Shown here one piece after another: positions 1 through 8,756 of a DNA stretch of 64,000 nucleotides. This stretch comes from Streptomyces cinnabarinus (lineage in GTDB: Bacteria; Actinomycetota; Actinomycetes; Streptomycetales; Streptomycetaceae): NCBI RefSeq assembly GCF_027270315.1, contig NZ_CP114413.1, forward strand, positions 2,294,001 through 2,358,000. The letters are read 5' to 3'. The notes below the pieces were generated by a model. That model was given only the letters and a program-made list of their open reading frames with translations, made no database searches and was not told the DNA's origin. The position numbers and the translations under genes were made by a program. Each line of letters opens with the position of its first letter. Position 1 is the first letter of the stretch.

Positions 1-268
1 TCTCCTGGATCCGCCGGGCGTCGGCCAGCTCCTTGCCGACCAGCAGCTCGTTCAGCACGGAGGCCGAGGCCTGGCTGATCGAGCAGCCCTGCCCCTCGTA
101 CGAGACGTCCTCGATCGTCGAGCCGTCGTACTTCACACGGAGGGTGATCTCGTCACCGCACGTCGGGTTGACGTGGTGCACCTCGGCGTCGCCGTCCCGC
201 AAGCCCCGCCCGTGCGGGTTCTTGTAGTGGTCCAGGATGACTTCCTGGTACATCGAGTCCAGCTTCAT
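1..268 (-). CDS. sufU: SufU-type Fe-S cluster assembly protein (3' end outside window)
   Basis: This is the N-terminal 89 codons of a SufU/NifU-like protein; the rest lies beyond base 1. SufU accepts sulfur from the SufS cysteine desulfurase and passes it to the SufBCD scaffold in the cytoplasm. The visible part starts MKLDSMYQEVILDHYKNPHG and contains two family cysteine sites, PTCGDE and GCSISQAS, which bind zinc or sulfur. The ATG at 266-268 lies 16 bp downstream of the sufS stop, so it is the last visible gene of the suf operon. Identity is firm from the motifs and the neighbours. Confidence 0.93.
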   Translation of the reverse strand, partial: MKLDSMYQEVILDHYKNPHGRGLRDGDAEVHHVNPTCGDEITLRVKYDGSTIEDVSYEGQGCSISQASASVLNELLVGKELADARRIQE

Positions 269-284
269 GCGATTGCTCGTCCCG

Positions 285-1541
285 TCAGCCGAAGAAGTTC
301 CGGACGTGCTCCAGGCCGTCCACCAGAGCGTCGATCTCGGCGGGCGTGGAGTACAGATAGAACGACGCTCGCGTGGTCGCAGGAATTCCGTACCGCAGGC
401 AGACCGGCCGGGCGCAGTGGTGGCCCACCCGGACCGCGATGCCCTGCTCGTCCAGCACCTGGCCCACGTCGTGCGGGTGGATGTCGCCCAGCGTGAAGGA
501 GATCGCGGCGCCCCGGTCCTCGGCCGTGGTCGGGCCGATGATCCGGAGGTCGGGCACCTCCTGGAGCCGTCGTACCGCGTACTCCGTGAGCGCGTGCTCA
601 TGGGCGAGGATCTTGTCCATGCCGATGGAGTTGAGGTAGTCGATCGCCGCGCCCAGGCCGATGGCCTGCGAGATCGGCGGGGTGCCCGCCTCGAACTTGT
701 GCGGGGCGGGAGCGTAGGTCGACGAGTGCATCGACACGGTCTCGATCATCTCGCCGCCGCCCAGGAACGGCGGCAGGTCCTCCAGCAGCTCCTGACGGCC
801 CCACAGGACGCCGATGCCGGTCGGGCCGCACATCTTGTGCCCGGTGAAGGCCACGAAGTCGGCCTGGAGCGCCTGCACGTCCAGCGGCATGTGCGGGGCG
901 GCCTGCGAGGCGTCGATGCAGACCAGCGCACCGACCTCCTGCGCCCGGCGGACTATCGCCTCGACCGGGTTGACCGTGCCGAGGATGTTCGACACCAGCA
1001 CGAAGGAGACGATCTTCGTCTTCTCGGTGATGATCTCGTCGATGTTCGACAGGTCGAGACGGCCGTCGTCGGTGAGGCCGAACCACTTCAGCTTCGCGCC
1101 CGTGCGCTGCGCGAGCAGCTGCCACGGCACGATGTTGGAGTGGTGCTCCATCTCCGTGATGACGATCTCGGTCTCGGCGTCCACGCGGTAGGGCTCATCG
1201 GCCCAGCCCAGCATGTTCGCCACGAGGTTGAGGGACTCCGAGGCGTTCTTGGTGAAGATCACCTCGTCGCGGCTGGGCGCGTTGATGAACTCCGCGACCT
1301 TGTCCCGCGCGCCCTCGTAGAGCGCCGTGGCCTCCTCGGCGAGGACATGCACGCCACGGTGGACGTTGGCGTTGTGCTGCTCGTAGTACTCGGAGAGCAC
1401 GTCGAGCACCTGGCGCGGCGTCTGCGAGGTCGCCGCGTTGTCCAGGTACACGAGCTTCTTGCCGTCGTGGAGCACCCGGTCCAGGATCGGGAAGTCCTTG
1501 CGGAGCGCCTCTGTGTCGAGGAGGCCCGGCAGCTGCGTCAC
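285..1541 (-). CDS. sufS: Cysteine desulfurase SufS
   Basis: PLP-dependent group II cysteine desulfurase of 418 residues, normal for the family. It converts L-cysteine to L-alanine and transfers the sulfur to SufU for Fe-S cluster assembly. The PLP lysine is about K236 in TGHKMCGPTG, and the persulfide cysteine is about C376 in RVGHHCARP. The substrate-binding region NAATSQTPRQV is near the N-terminus. The start overlaps the sufC stop by 4 bp, which indicates translational coupling in the suf operon. All residues expected for activity are present. Confidence 0.96.
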   Translation of the reverse strand: MTQLPGLLDTEALRKDFPILDRVLHDGKKLVYLDNAATSQTPRQVLDVLSEYYEQHNANVHRGVHVLAEEATALYEGARDKVAEFINAPSRDEVIFTKNASESLNLVANMLGWADEPYRVDAETEIVITEMEHHSNIVPWQLLAQRTGAKLKWFGLTDDGRLDLSNIDEIITEKTKIVSFVLVSNILGTVNPVEAIVRRAQEVGALVCIDASQAAPHMPLDVQALQADFVAFTGHKMCGPTGIGVLWGRQELLEDLPPFLGGGEMIETVSMHSSTYAPAPHKFEAGTPPISQAIGLGAAIDYLNSIGMDKILAHEHALTEYAVRRLQEVPDLRIIGPTTAEDRGAAISFTLGDIHPHDVGQVLDEQGIAVRVGHHCARPVCLRYGIPATTRASFYLYSTPAEIDALVDGLEHVRNFFG

Positions 1542-2302
1542 GCTGATACGCCACCCTTCGTGTAGGCCTCGTAGCCCTCGGCCTCGAGCTTGTCGGCGAG
1601 CTCGGGGCCACCGGACTCGACGATCCTGCCGCCCGCGAACACGTGGACGTGGTCGGGCTTGATGTAGCGCAGGATGCGCGTGTAGTGCGTGATCAGCAGG
1701 GTGCCGACCTCGCCGGTCTCGCGGACCCGGTTGACGCCCTCGGAGACGACGCGCAGCGCGTCGACGTCCAGGCCGGAGTCGGTCTCGTCGAGGATCGCGA
1801 CCTTCGGCTTGATCAGCTCCAGCTGAAGGATCTCGTGGCGCTTCTTCTCACCGCCGGAGAAGCCCTCGTTGACGTTGCGCTCGGCGAAGGAGGGGTCCAT
1901 GTTGAGGCGCTCCATGGCCTCCTTGACCTCCTTCACCCAGGTGCGCAGCTTGGGGGCCTCGCCGCGGACGGCGGTGGCGGAGGTGCGCAGGAAGTTGGAG
2001 ACCGAGACGCCGGGGACCTCGACCGGGTACTGCATCGCCAGGAACAGGCCGGCGCGGGCGCGCTCGTCGACGGACATCTCCAGGACGTCCTCGCCGTCGA
2101 GGGTGACGGTGCCGCCGGTGATCGTGTACTTCGGGTGACCCGCGAGGGAGTAGGCGAGGGTCGACTTGCCGGAGCCGTTGGGGCCCATGATGGCGTGCGT
2201 CTCGCCCTGCTTCACGGTGAGGTCGACGCCCTTGAGGATCTCCTTCGTGGCGTTGTCGGCCTCGACGGTGACGTGCAGGTCTCGGATTTCAAGCGTAGCC
2301 AT
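1538..2302 (-). CDS. sufC: Fe-S assembly ATPase SufC
   Basis: ABC-type ATPase of 254 residues that binds SufB and SufD and drives cluster assembly; it is soluble and not a transporter. The Walker A motif GPNGSGKST lies at about residues 40-48. The signature region reads FSGGEKKR and Walker B runs into LDETDSGLD, the variant typical of SufC. It sits 7 bp downstream of the Rieske gene and overlaps sufS by 4 bp. Confidence 0.96.
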   Translation of the reverse strand: MATLEIRDLHVTVEADNATKEILKGVDLTVKQGETHAIMGPNGSGKSTLAYSLAGHPKYTITGGTVTLDGEDVLEMSVDERARAGLFLAMQYPVEVPGVSVSNFLRTSATAVRGEAPKLRTWVKEVKEAMERLNMDPSFAERNVNEGFSGGEKKRHEILQLELIKPKVAILDETDSGLDVDALRVVSEGVNRVRETGEVGTLLITHYTRILRYIKPDHVHVFAGGRIVESGGPELADKLEAEGYEAYTKGGVSA

Positions 2303-2309
2303 GGGTGCC

Positions 2310-2627
2310 TCAGGACTCCTGGGTGAGGGAGACGAGCACGTCGTCCCCTTCGATCTTTACGGGGTAAACGGGGACGGGGCGCGTCGCGGGAAGGCCGGAC
2401 GGCTTGCCGGTGCGGAGGTCGAACGCGGAGCCGTGCAGCCAGCACTCGATCTGGCAGTCCTCCACCTCGCCCTCGGAGAGCGAGACGTTCGCGTGGGAGC
2501 AGATGTCATGGATCGCGAACACCTCACCCTCGGTTCGGACGACCGAGACCGGCGTGCCGTCGAGTTCCACCCGCTTCGGGGTGTCCTCCTCCAGCTCGCT
2601 CAGCCCACAGGCGCGTACGTACGTCAT
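2310..2627 (-). CDS. Rieske-type ferredoxin in the suf operon
   Basis: Small 105-residue Rieske [2Fe-2S] protein resembling the ferredoxin component of non-heme iron dioxygenases and NirD. Cluster ligands are C43-x-H45 (CSH) and C62-x2-H65 (CWLH). No signal peptide or membrane segment is visible, so it is probably cytoplasmic. It overlaps the sufD stop by 4 bp and precedes sufC by 7 bp, so it is an integral operon member. Its exact role is unproven; supplying electrons during cluster assembly or repair is the simplest reading. A Rieske gene at this position is common in actinobacterial suf operons. Confidence 0.9.
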   Translation of the reverse strand: MTYVRACGLSELEEDTPKRVELDGTPVSVVRTEGEVFAIHDICSHANVSLSEGEVEDCQIECWLHGSAFDLRTGKPSGLPATRPVPVYPVKIEGDDVLVSLTQES

Positions 2628-3811
2628 GCGACGGACGCCTCCAGCTCCTCCTCGATCTTCGCGATGAGCCGCTCCTCGATGTCGGCGACACCGATCTGCT
2701 GGACCAGCTCGGCGAAGAAGCCGCGGACGACGAGGCGGCGGGCCTCGTGCTGCGGGATGCCGCGGGCCATCAGGTAGAAGAGCTGCTCGTCGTCGAAGCG
2801 GCCGGTCGCGGAGGCGTGGCCGGCGCCGACGATCTCGCCGGTCTCGATCTCCAGGTTCGGCACCGAGTCGACGCGGGCGCCGTCGGTGAGGACCAGGTTG
2901 CGGTTCATCTCGTAGGTGTCGGTGCCCTCGGCCTTGGCCTCGATGAGCACGTCACCGATCCACACCGCGTGCGCCTGCTCGCCCTGGAGGGCGCCCTTGT
3001 AGACGACGTTGGACTTGCAGTGCGGGGTGTCGTGGTCGACCAGGAGGCGGTGCTCCTGGTGCTGGCCGGCGTCGGTGAAGTACAGGCCGAACAGCTCGGC
3101 CTCGCCGCCGGTGCCCGCGTAGTTGACGCGCGGGTGCAGGCGTACGACGTCGCCGCCGAAGGTCACCACGACCGACTTGAAGCTGGCGTCCCGGCCGACC
3201 AGGGCGTTGTGCTGGCCGACGTGCACGGCCTTGTCGTCCCAGTCCTGGACGGAGACGACAGTCAGCTTGGCGCCGTCGCCCAGGAGGTAGTCGACGTTGG
3301 CGGCGAGCACCGCGTCACCGGTGTGGTCGATGACCACGACGGCCTCGGCGAACGCGCCCAGCTCGACGACCTGGTGGCCGAAGGCGGTGCCGCCCTCGCC
3401 GTGCACCGCGATGCGGATCGGCTCGGTGAGCACGGTCTCCTTCGGCACGGTCACGACCGAGGCCTGCTCGAAGGCGGAGTACGCCTGGGCCGCGACGCGG
3501 TCCACCGGGGTGCCCGCCCTGGCGAGCCGCGCGTCGTCCCGGCCGACGGTCTCGACGACGACACCCTCGGGCGCCTCGACGGTGACCTTCACGCCGTCGC
3601 CGGTGGCGACGGCGGTGCCGTCGTGCAGGCCGCGCAGGCGCTCCAGCGGAGTGAAGCGCCACTCCTCCTCGCGTCCGTGCGGGACCGGGAAGTCGGCCAC
3701 GTCGAAGGACGGGGGCGCGCTCATGCGCGTGGCGACGGTGGACTCGGCGGCCACCGCGATGGCGCCGGCGGTGGTGCTGCTGCCCACCGGGGTGTTCTGA
3801 GCCTCAGCCAT
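2624..3811 (-). CDS. sufD: Fe-S assembly scaffold subunit SufD
   Basis: SufD of 395 residues, the partner of SufB in the SufBC2D scaffold that builds Fe-S clusters. It ends with the SufB/D family tail (residues ARGIPQHEARRLVVRGFFAE), which lies in the beta-helix to alpha-helical transition. The N-terminal 25 residues are low-complexity Ala/Thr/Ser, common in actinobacterial SufD. It follows sufB after 58 bp with no obvious terminator and overlaps the Rieske gene by 4 bp. Confidence 0.95.
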   Translation of the reverse strand: MAEAQNTPVGSSTTAGAIAVAAESTVATRMSAPPSFDVADFPVPHGREEEWRFTPLERLRGLHDGTAVATGDGVKVTVEAPEGVVVETVGRDDARLARAGTPVDRVAAQAYSAFEQASVVTVPKETVLTEPIRIAVHGEGGTAFGHQVVELGAFAEAVVVIDHTGDAVLAANVDYLLGDGAKLTVVSVQDWDDKAVHVGQHNALVGRDASFKSVVVTFGGDVVRLHPRVNYAGTGGEAELFGLYFTDAGQHQEHRLLVDHDTPHCKSNVVYKGALQGEQAHAVWIGDVLIEAKAEGTDTYEMNRNLVLTDGARVDSVPNLEIETGEIVGAGHASATGRFDDEQLFYLMARGIPQHEARRLVVRGFFAELVQQIGVADIEERLIAKIEEELEASVA

Positions 3812-3869
3812 GGCTGTCGGTCTGCTCGCTTTCTTGCGTGAGTGGCTTGATGGGTACGGCGGGTGGTGG

Positions 3870-5291
3870 TTAGCCGACCGCGCCTTCCATCTGGAGCTCG
3901 ATCAGCCGGTTGAGTTCAAGGGCGTACTCCATGGGCAGCTCCTTGGCGATGGGCTCGACGAAGCCGCGCACGATCATCGCCATCGCCTCGAACTCGCTCA
4001 GACCGCGGCTCATCAGGTAGAAGAGCTGGTCCTCGGAGACCTTGGAGACGGTCGCCTCGTGGCCCATGGACACGTCGTCCTCGCGGACGTCCACGTAGGG
4101 GTACGTGTCGGAGCGGGAGATGGTGTCGACGAGCAGCGCGTCGCACAGCACGTTCGACTTGGATCCGGCGGCGCCCTCACCGATCTCGACGAGACCGCGG
4201 TAGGACGTACGGCCGCCACCGCGCGCCACGGACTTCGAGACGATGTTGGAGGAGGTGTTCGGCGCCATGTGGACCATCTTGGAGCCGGCGTCCTGGTGCT
4301 GGCCCTCGCCCGCGAAGGCGATGGACAGGGTCTCGCCCTTGGCGTGCTCGCCCATCAGGTAGACGGCCGGGTACTTCATCGTCACCTTGGAGCCGATGTT
4401 GCCGTCGATCCACTCCATGGTCGCGCCCTCGTACGCCACGGCGCGCTTGGTGACCAGGTTGTAGACGTTGTTCGACCAGTTCTGGATGGTCGTGTAGCGG
4501 CAGCGGGCGTTCTTCTTGACGATGATCTCGACGACCGCGGAGTGCAGCGAGTCCGACTTGTAGATCGGGGCGGTGCAGCCCTCGACGTAGTGCACGTAGG
4601 CACCCTCGTCGACGATGATCAGGGTCCGCTCGAACTGGCCCATGTTCTCGGTGTTGATCCGGAAGTAGGCCTGGAGCGGGATCTCCACGTGGACGCCCGG
4701 CGGGACGTAGATGAAGGATCCGCCCGACCACACGGCGGTGTTCAGGGAGGCGAACTTGTTGTCACCGACGGGGATGACGGTGCCGAAGTACTCCTTGAAG
4801 AGCTCCGGGTGCTCCTTCAGCGCGGTGTCGGTGTCGAGGAAGATGACGCCCTGCTCCTCCAGGTCCTCGCGGATCTGGTGGTAGACGACCTCGGACTCGT
4901 ACTGGGCCGCGACACCGGCGACGAGGCGCTGCTTCTCCGCCTCGGGGATGCCGAGCTTGTCGTACGTGTTCTTGATGTCCTCGGGCAGGTCCTCCCAGGA
5001 CTCCGCCTGCTTCTCCGTGGAGCGTACGAAGTACTTGATGTTGTCGAAGTCGATGCCGGAGAGGTCCGAGCCCCAGTTCGGCATGGGCTTCTTGTCGAAC
5101 AGGCGCAGACCCTTGAGACGAAGCTTGGTCATCCACTCCGGCTCGGACTTCTTCGCGGAGATGTCGTTGACGACATCCTCGCTCAGACCGCGCTTCGCAG
5201 AGGCGCCGGCTTCGTCGGAGTCGGCCCAGCCGTATTCGTACTTGCCCAGGCCTTCCAGCTCAGGGTGGGCGGTCTCCGTGGGGAGAGTCAT
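3870..5291 (-). CDS. sufB: Fe-S assembly scaffold subunit SufB
   Basis: SufB of 473 residues, the main scaffold on which Fe-S clusters are built with SufC and SufD. Family blocks are clear: [18 protein letters not shown], the VEGCTAPIY segment and the C-terminal [20 protein letters not shown] block. No intein is present, unlike mycobacterial SufB. Its ATG overlaps the sufR stop by 4 bp, so sufR and sufB are cotranscribed and the whole operon is under SufR control. Confidence 0.97.
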   Translation of the reverse strand: MTLPTETAHPELEGLGKYEYGWADSDEAGASAKRGLSEDVVNDISAKKSEPEWMTKLRLKGLRLFDKKPMPNWGSDLSGIDFDNIKYFVRSTEKQAESWEDLPEDIKNTYDKLGIPEAEKQRLVAGVAAQYESEVVYHQIREDLEEQGVIFLDTDTALKEHPELFKEYFGTVIPVGDNKFASLNTAVWSGGSFIYVPPGVHVEIPLQAYFRINTENMGQFERTLIIVDEGAYVHYVEGCTAPIYKSDSLHSAVVEIIVKKNARCRYTTIQNWSNNVYNLVTKRAVAYEGATMEWIDGNIGSKVTMKYPAVYLMGEHAKGETLSIAFAGEGQHQDAGSKMVHMAPNTSSNIVSKSVARGGGRTSYRGLVEIGEGAAGSKSNVLCDALLVDTISRSDTYPYVDVREDDVSMGHEATVSKVSEDQLFYLMSRGLSEFEAMAMIVRGFVEPIAKELPMEYALELNRLIELQMEGAVG

Positions 5292-5998
5292 GCGGGGTTC
5301 CTCCCGGCCGTGCTTGCGGATGCGTTGTGGGAAATCTTGGGGATGAACGTCGTGCAGACGCCGTCGCCGTGCGCGATGGTCGCCAGTCGCTGGACGTGGG
5401 TGCCGAGCAGCTGGGAGAAGATCTCGGTCTCCGCCTCGCAGAGCTGCGGGAACTTTTCCGCGACATGAGCCACCGGGCAGTGGTGCTGGCAGAGCTGCTC
5501 GCCGACCGGTGCGCTGCGCGCCGTAGCAGCGTACCCGTCCGCGCTCAAGGCCCTGGCCAGGGCCTCGGTGCGCTCCTCGGGGGCGGCGGCCTCGATGGCC
5601 TCGCGGTACGCGGTCGCCTGTTCGGCGATGCGCGCGCGGGCGAAGGCGACGACGGCCTCGTCCCCGCCGAACCGCTCCGCGATCCAGCGCAGGGCGTCGG
5701 CGGCGAGCTTGTCGTAGGACTGATCGAAGGCGTCGCGTCCGCAGTCGGTGAGCGCGAAGACCTTGGCGGGGCGGCCCCGGGTCCGGGCGCCGTACACCCG
5801 CTGCTCGCGCGGTGCCACCACGTCGTCGGCGACGAGCGCGTCCAGATGCCGTCGTACGGCGGCCTGGGTCAGGCCCAGCCGTCCGGCCAGCTCGGCGACG
5901 GTCGACGGGCCGTGGTCCAGGATGGACCGCGCGACCCGGTTGCGGGTGGACCGCTCACCGGTCGCGAGCTCCTCATGGGCCTCGCCGACGTTTTTCAC
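5288..5998 (-). CDS. sufR: SufR-type Fe-S sensing repressor of the suf operon
   Basis: Winged-helix (ArsR/DeoR-like) repressor. The DNA-binding helix reads [20 protein letters not shown]. Near the C-terminus is a C-x3-C-x12-C set (CQHHC...C, about C170, C174 and C187 from the start chosen here) that fits the [4Fe-4S]-binding cysteines described for SufR of Streptomyces. Known family role: cluster-loaded SufR represses suf and cluster loss derepresses it. I prefer the GTG at 5996-5998 ([11 protein letters not shown]). An upstream in-frame GTG at 6070 is possible but has no ribosome site and would place the operator inside the gene. Even the preferred start lacks a good Shine-Dalgarno, so a leaderless transcript is plausible. 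Confidence 0.9.
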   Translation of the reverse strand: MKNVGEAHEELATGERSTRNRVARSILDHGPSTVAELAGRLGLTQAAVRRHLDALVADDVVAPREQRVYGARTRGRPAKVFALTDCGRDAFDQSYDKLAADALRWIAERFGGDEAVVAFARARIAEQATAYREAIEAAAPEERTEALARALSADGYAATARSAPVGEQLCQHHCPVAHVAEKFPQLCEAETEIFSQLLGTHVQRLATIAHGDGVCTTFIPKISHNASASTAGRNPA

Positions 5999-6011
5999 AA
6001 CGCCATTGTTG
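5998..6011 (-). promoter_or_regulatory. Probable SufR operator CAAC-N6-GTTG
   Basis: The sequence CAAC GCCATT GTTG is an exact match to the 14-bp CAAC-N6-GTTG palindrome that I recall being reported as the SufR binding site in Streptomyces avermitilis. It touches the first base of the preferred sufR start codon, so bound SufR would cover the start of transcription. The match is seen in the sequence; the function is inferred from the related species. Confidence 0.75.
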
Positions 6012-6070
6012 CGTAATTCCTCAGAGTCGGGCAAGCGGCGTTCGAACCCGTGGACGGTGCCCTGCGTCAC

Positions 6071-6084
6071 TTAGGTTTACCTAA
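6071..6084. promoter_or_regulatory. Palindrome TTAGGT-TT-ACCTAA upstream of suf operon
   Basis: A perfect 14-bp palindrome in the divergent region between sufR and the acetyltransferase gene. Its arms resemble half of an actinobacterial iron box (DmdR/IdeR, TTAGGT...ACCTAA), but the spacing is only 2 bp instead of the usual 7 bp between these six-base arms. It could be an operator for either direction; the regulator is unknown. Confidence 0.4.
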
Positions 6085-6170
6085 TCTGACCTGCAGAAAC
6101 GATCTTTGATCGATCAAACGAGCACGCAATTCGGTGGCGCCGCAAGGGCCCTTCGGTCACACTCCCGGGC

Positions 6171-6968
6171 ATGCCGACACCCCCTCCGACCGGCCCACTT
6201 GTCACTCGGGCGACCCTCGCCGACGGCCTCGCCGGGCTCGGCGTCAAACCCGGCGAAACGCTCCTGGTGCACTCCTCGCTCAGCTCGCTCGGGTGGGTCT
6301 GCGGAGCCGCGGTCGCGGTCGTCCAGGGACTGCTGGACGCGCTCGGCCAAAAGGGCACCCTCGTGGTCCCCGCCCAGTCCGCCGACCTGTCCGACCCGGC
6401 GGTGTGGGGCAATCCGCCGGTGCCCGAGGAGTGGTGGGAGCCGATCCGCGCCACGATGCCCGCCTACGACCCCCGCGTCACGCCCACCCGCGGGGTCGGC
6501 GTGATCCCGGAGACCGTACGGACCTGGCCGGGCGCCCTGCGCAGCGCGCACCCGCAGACCTCGTTCGCCGCCGTCGGTCCGCGCGCGGCGGAGGTGCTCG
6601 ACGGACACGCCACCGACTGCCGGCTCGGTGAGCACAGCCCGCTGGCGAGGCTGGAGGCGCTGCACGCGCGCGTACTGCTGCTCGGGGCCGGCTACGACGC
6701 CTGCACCAGCTTCCATCTGGCCGAGTACCGCATCCCCGCTCCGCTCGTGAAGGTGGGCCGGCCCGGTCCCATGGGCTGGGAGACCGTCACCGAGGTGTCG
6801 ATCAGCTCCGAGCGTTTCGACGAGCTGGGCCACGACTTCGAACGCGACCGCCCAGTCGTGCGCGGCAAGGTGGGCGCGGCTGACGCGCGACTGTTCCCGG
6901 TGGCGGACGCGGTGGCCTACGCGCGCCGCTGGCTGGAGATCCACCGGCCCTCGGCGGAGGAGATCTGA
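6171..6968 (+). CDS. AAC(3)-family aminoglycoside N-acetyltransferase-like protein
   Basis: Protein of 265 residues, the usual length for the AAC(3)/antibiotic N-acetyltransferase family, which moves an acetyl group from acetyl-CoA to the 3-amino group of 2-deoxystreptamine antibiotics. Family segments visible are [23 protein letters not shown] near residue 30, the [11 protein letters not shown] block near 105, [10 protein letters not shown], and the SFHLAEY block near 185. It is a single gene divergent from sufR, with no antibiotic cluster nearby, so it is more likely an intrinsic chromosomal homologue than an acquired resistance gene. The true substrate cannot be told from sequence. Confidence 0.8.
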   Translation: MPTPPPTGPLVTRATLADGLAGLGVKPGETLLVHSSLSSLGWVCGAAVAVVQGLLDALGQKGTLVVPAQSADLSDPAVWGNPPVPEEWWEPIRATMPAYDPRVTPTRGVGVIPETVRTWPGALRSAHPQTSFAAVGPRAAEVLDGHATDCRLGEHSPLARLEALHARVLLLGAGYDACTSFHLAEYRIPAPLVKVGRPGPMGWETVTEVSISSERFDELGHDFERDRPVVRGKVGAADARLFPVADAVAYARRWLEIHRPSAEEI

Positions 6969-7013
6969 ACCCGCCGCTCCGGGCGGGCCACGGGCTACCT
7001 AGACTCTTGAGCC

Positions 7014-7937
7014 ATGCGAACTGACCCCGTGGTCCAGGTCCGGGCCCTGGTGAAGCGGTACGGCACGAAGACCGCGGTGGACGGCCTCGACCTGGTGGCC
7101 CGGGCCGGGGTGACCGCCGTGCTCGGACCCAACGGCGCGGGCAAGACCACCACGGTCGAGACCTGCGAGGGGTACCGGAAGCCGGACTCCGGGACGGTCC
7201 GCGTCCTGGGCCTCGACCCGGTGAGACAGTCGAGCGAACTGCGTCCCCGGATCGGCGTCATGCTCCAGTCCGGGGGCGTCTACTCGGGCGCCCGCGCCGA
7301 CGAGATGCTGCGTCATGTGGCGAAGCTGCACGCCCACCCGCTGGACGTGGACGCCCTGATCGAGCGGCTCGGCCTCGGCAGCTGCGGCCGTACCTCCTAC
7401 CGTCGGCTGTCCGGCGGCCAGCAGCAGCGCCTCGCGCTCGCGATGGCCGTCGTGGGCCGCCCCGAGCTGGTGTTCCTGGACGAGCCGACCGCGGGCCTCG
7501 ACCCGCAGGCCCGCCGCGCGACCTGGGACCTGGTCCGCGATCTGCGCACCGACGGGGTCTCGGTGATCCTCACCACGCACTACATGGACGAGGCCGAGCA
7601 GCTCGCCGACGACGTGGCGATCATCGACGCGGGCCGGGTCATCGCCCAGGGCTCCCCCGAGGAGCTGTGCCGCGGCGGCGCCGAGAACACCCTCCGCTTC
7701 ATCGGCCGCCCCGGCCTCGACGTCAGCTCCCTGCTCAAGGCGCTGCCCGCCGACTGCACGGCCGCGGAGCTGACCCCTGGCTCGTACCGGGTGGCCGGCA
7801 AGGTCGACCCGCAGCTGCTCGCGACGGTGACGTCCTGGTGCGCCCAGCACGGGGTGATGCCGGAGAGGATCTCGGTCGAGCGGCACACCCTCGAAGACGT
7901 GTTCCTGGAGATGACCGGCAAGGAGCTGCGTTCGTGA
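7014..7937 (+). CDS. ABC-2 type transporter ATP-binding protein
   Basis: ATPase of 307 residues of the DrrA/CcmA class. Walker A is GPNGAGKTT (about residues 43-51), the signature is LSGGQQQR and Walker B is LVFLDEPTAGLDP. A C-terminal extension of about 80 residues ends DVFLEMTGKEL, a typical ending of drug and lipid exporter ATPases. The stop overlaps the GTG of the permease gene (GTGA), so the two form an exporter. The substrate is unknown. The position just upstream of ctaA is conserved in Streptomyces as far as I recall. Confidence 0.92.
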   Translation: MRTDPVVQVRALVKRYGTKTAVDGLDLVARAGVTAVLGPNGAGKTTTVETCEGYRKPDSGTVRVLGLDPVRQSSELRPRIGVMLQSGGVYSGARADEMLRHVAKLHAHPLDVDALIERLGLGSCGRTSYRRLSGGQQQRLALAMAVVGRPELVFLDEPTAGLDPQARRATWDLVRDLRTDGVSVILTTHYMDEAEQLADDVAIIDAGRVIAQGSPEELCRGGAENTLRFIGRPGLDVSSLLKALPADCTAAELTPGSYRVAGKVDPQLLATVTSWCAQHGVMPERISVERHTLEDVFLEMTGKELRS

Positions 7938-8701
7938 GTACGGGTACCTACACCCCGAGGCCCGGGGCCGCACCGCTCCCCCGCATGGTCATGGCGCAGG
8001 CGGCGCTGGAGACGAAGATGCTCCTGCGCAACGGCGAGCAGCTGCTGCTGACGGTGGTGATCCCGACGCTGCTGCTGGTGCTGTTCAGCACCGTGGACAT
8101 CGTCGACACCGGCGAGGGCGAGGCGGTCGACTTCCTCGCGCCCGGCATCCTCGCGCTCGCGGTGATGTCCACGGCGTTCACCGGCCAGGCCATCGCCACC
8201 GGCTTCGAGCGCCGCTACGGCGTGCTCAAGCGCCTCGCCTCCTCCCCGCTCCCGCGCTGGGGCCTGATGACCGCGAAGACCCTGTCGGTCCTGGTCACCG
8301 AGGTCCTCCAGGTGCTTCTGGTGACGGTGATCGCCCTCGCGCTCGGCTGGGACCCGCAGGGCAACCCGCTGGCCGTGGTCCTGCTCCTGGTCCTCGGCAC
8401 GGCCGCCTTCTCGGGCCTCGGCCTGCTGATGGCGGGCACCCTGAAGGCGGAGGCCACCCTGGCCGCCGCCAACCTGGTCTTCCTGCTGCTGCTCATGGGC
8501 GGCGGGGTCGTCGTGCCGCTGGACAAGTTCCCGGACGCGGCCCAGGACGTGCTCGGCCTGCTGCCCATCTCGGCGCTGTCCGAGGGCCTGCGGGACGTGC
8601 TGCAGCACGGCGCCGGGATGCCGTGGGCCGACCTGGGGATCCTCGCGGTGTGGGCGGTGGCCGGACTCGCCGCCGCCGGGAAGTTCTTCCGCTGGGAGTG
8701 A
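7934..8701 (+). CDS. ABC-2 type transporter permease
   Basis: Integral membrane partner of the preceding ATPase, 255 residues from the GTG at 7934. About six hydrophobic segments are visible, for example LLLTVVIPTLLLVLF, LAVMSTAFTGQAIATG and LVFLLLLMGGGVVVPL. The region VVVPLDKFPDAAQDVLGLLP is characteristic of the ABC2_membrane (DrrB-like) family. I chose the GTG because it overlaps the upstream stop codon and begins the conserved part of the protein. Confidence 0.9.
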   Translation: MSTGTYTPRPGAAPLPRMVMAQAALETKMLLRNGEQLLLTVVIPTLLLVLFSTVDIVDTGEGEAVDFLAPGILALAVMSTAFTGQAIATGFERRYGVLKRLASSPLPRWGLMTAKTLSVLVTEVLQVLLVTVIALALGWDPQGNPLAVVLLLVLGTAAFSGLGLLMAGTLKAEATLAAANLVFLLLLMGGGVVVPLDKFPDAAQDVLGLLPISALSEGLRDVLQHGAGMPWADLGILAVWAVAGLAAAGKFFRWE

Positions 8702-8756
8702 CCCGGTCCGGGACCCTCGTGAAAGCGTGCACAAGCCCGGGCCTACGATAGGGCGC

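Noticed and set aside
237..1565. Long open frames antisense to sufS, sufB, transketolase, uvrA and other core genes
   Set aside because: They are by-products of G/C at third codon positions in high-GC DNA; none has domain motifs or ribosome sites.
6040..6049. GTTCGAACCC, resembling a tRNA T-loop
   Set aside because: No acceptor, D or anticodon arms can be built around it; it falls in the upstream part of the sufR region.
6071..6084. Canonical 19-bp iron box for DmdR1/IdeR
   Set aside because: The arms match but the palindrome is 14 bp with a 2-bp spacer, so I report it only as iron-box-like.
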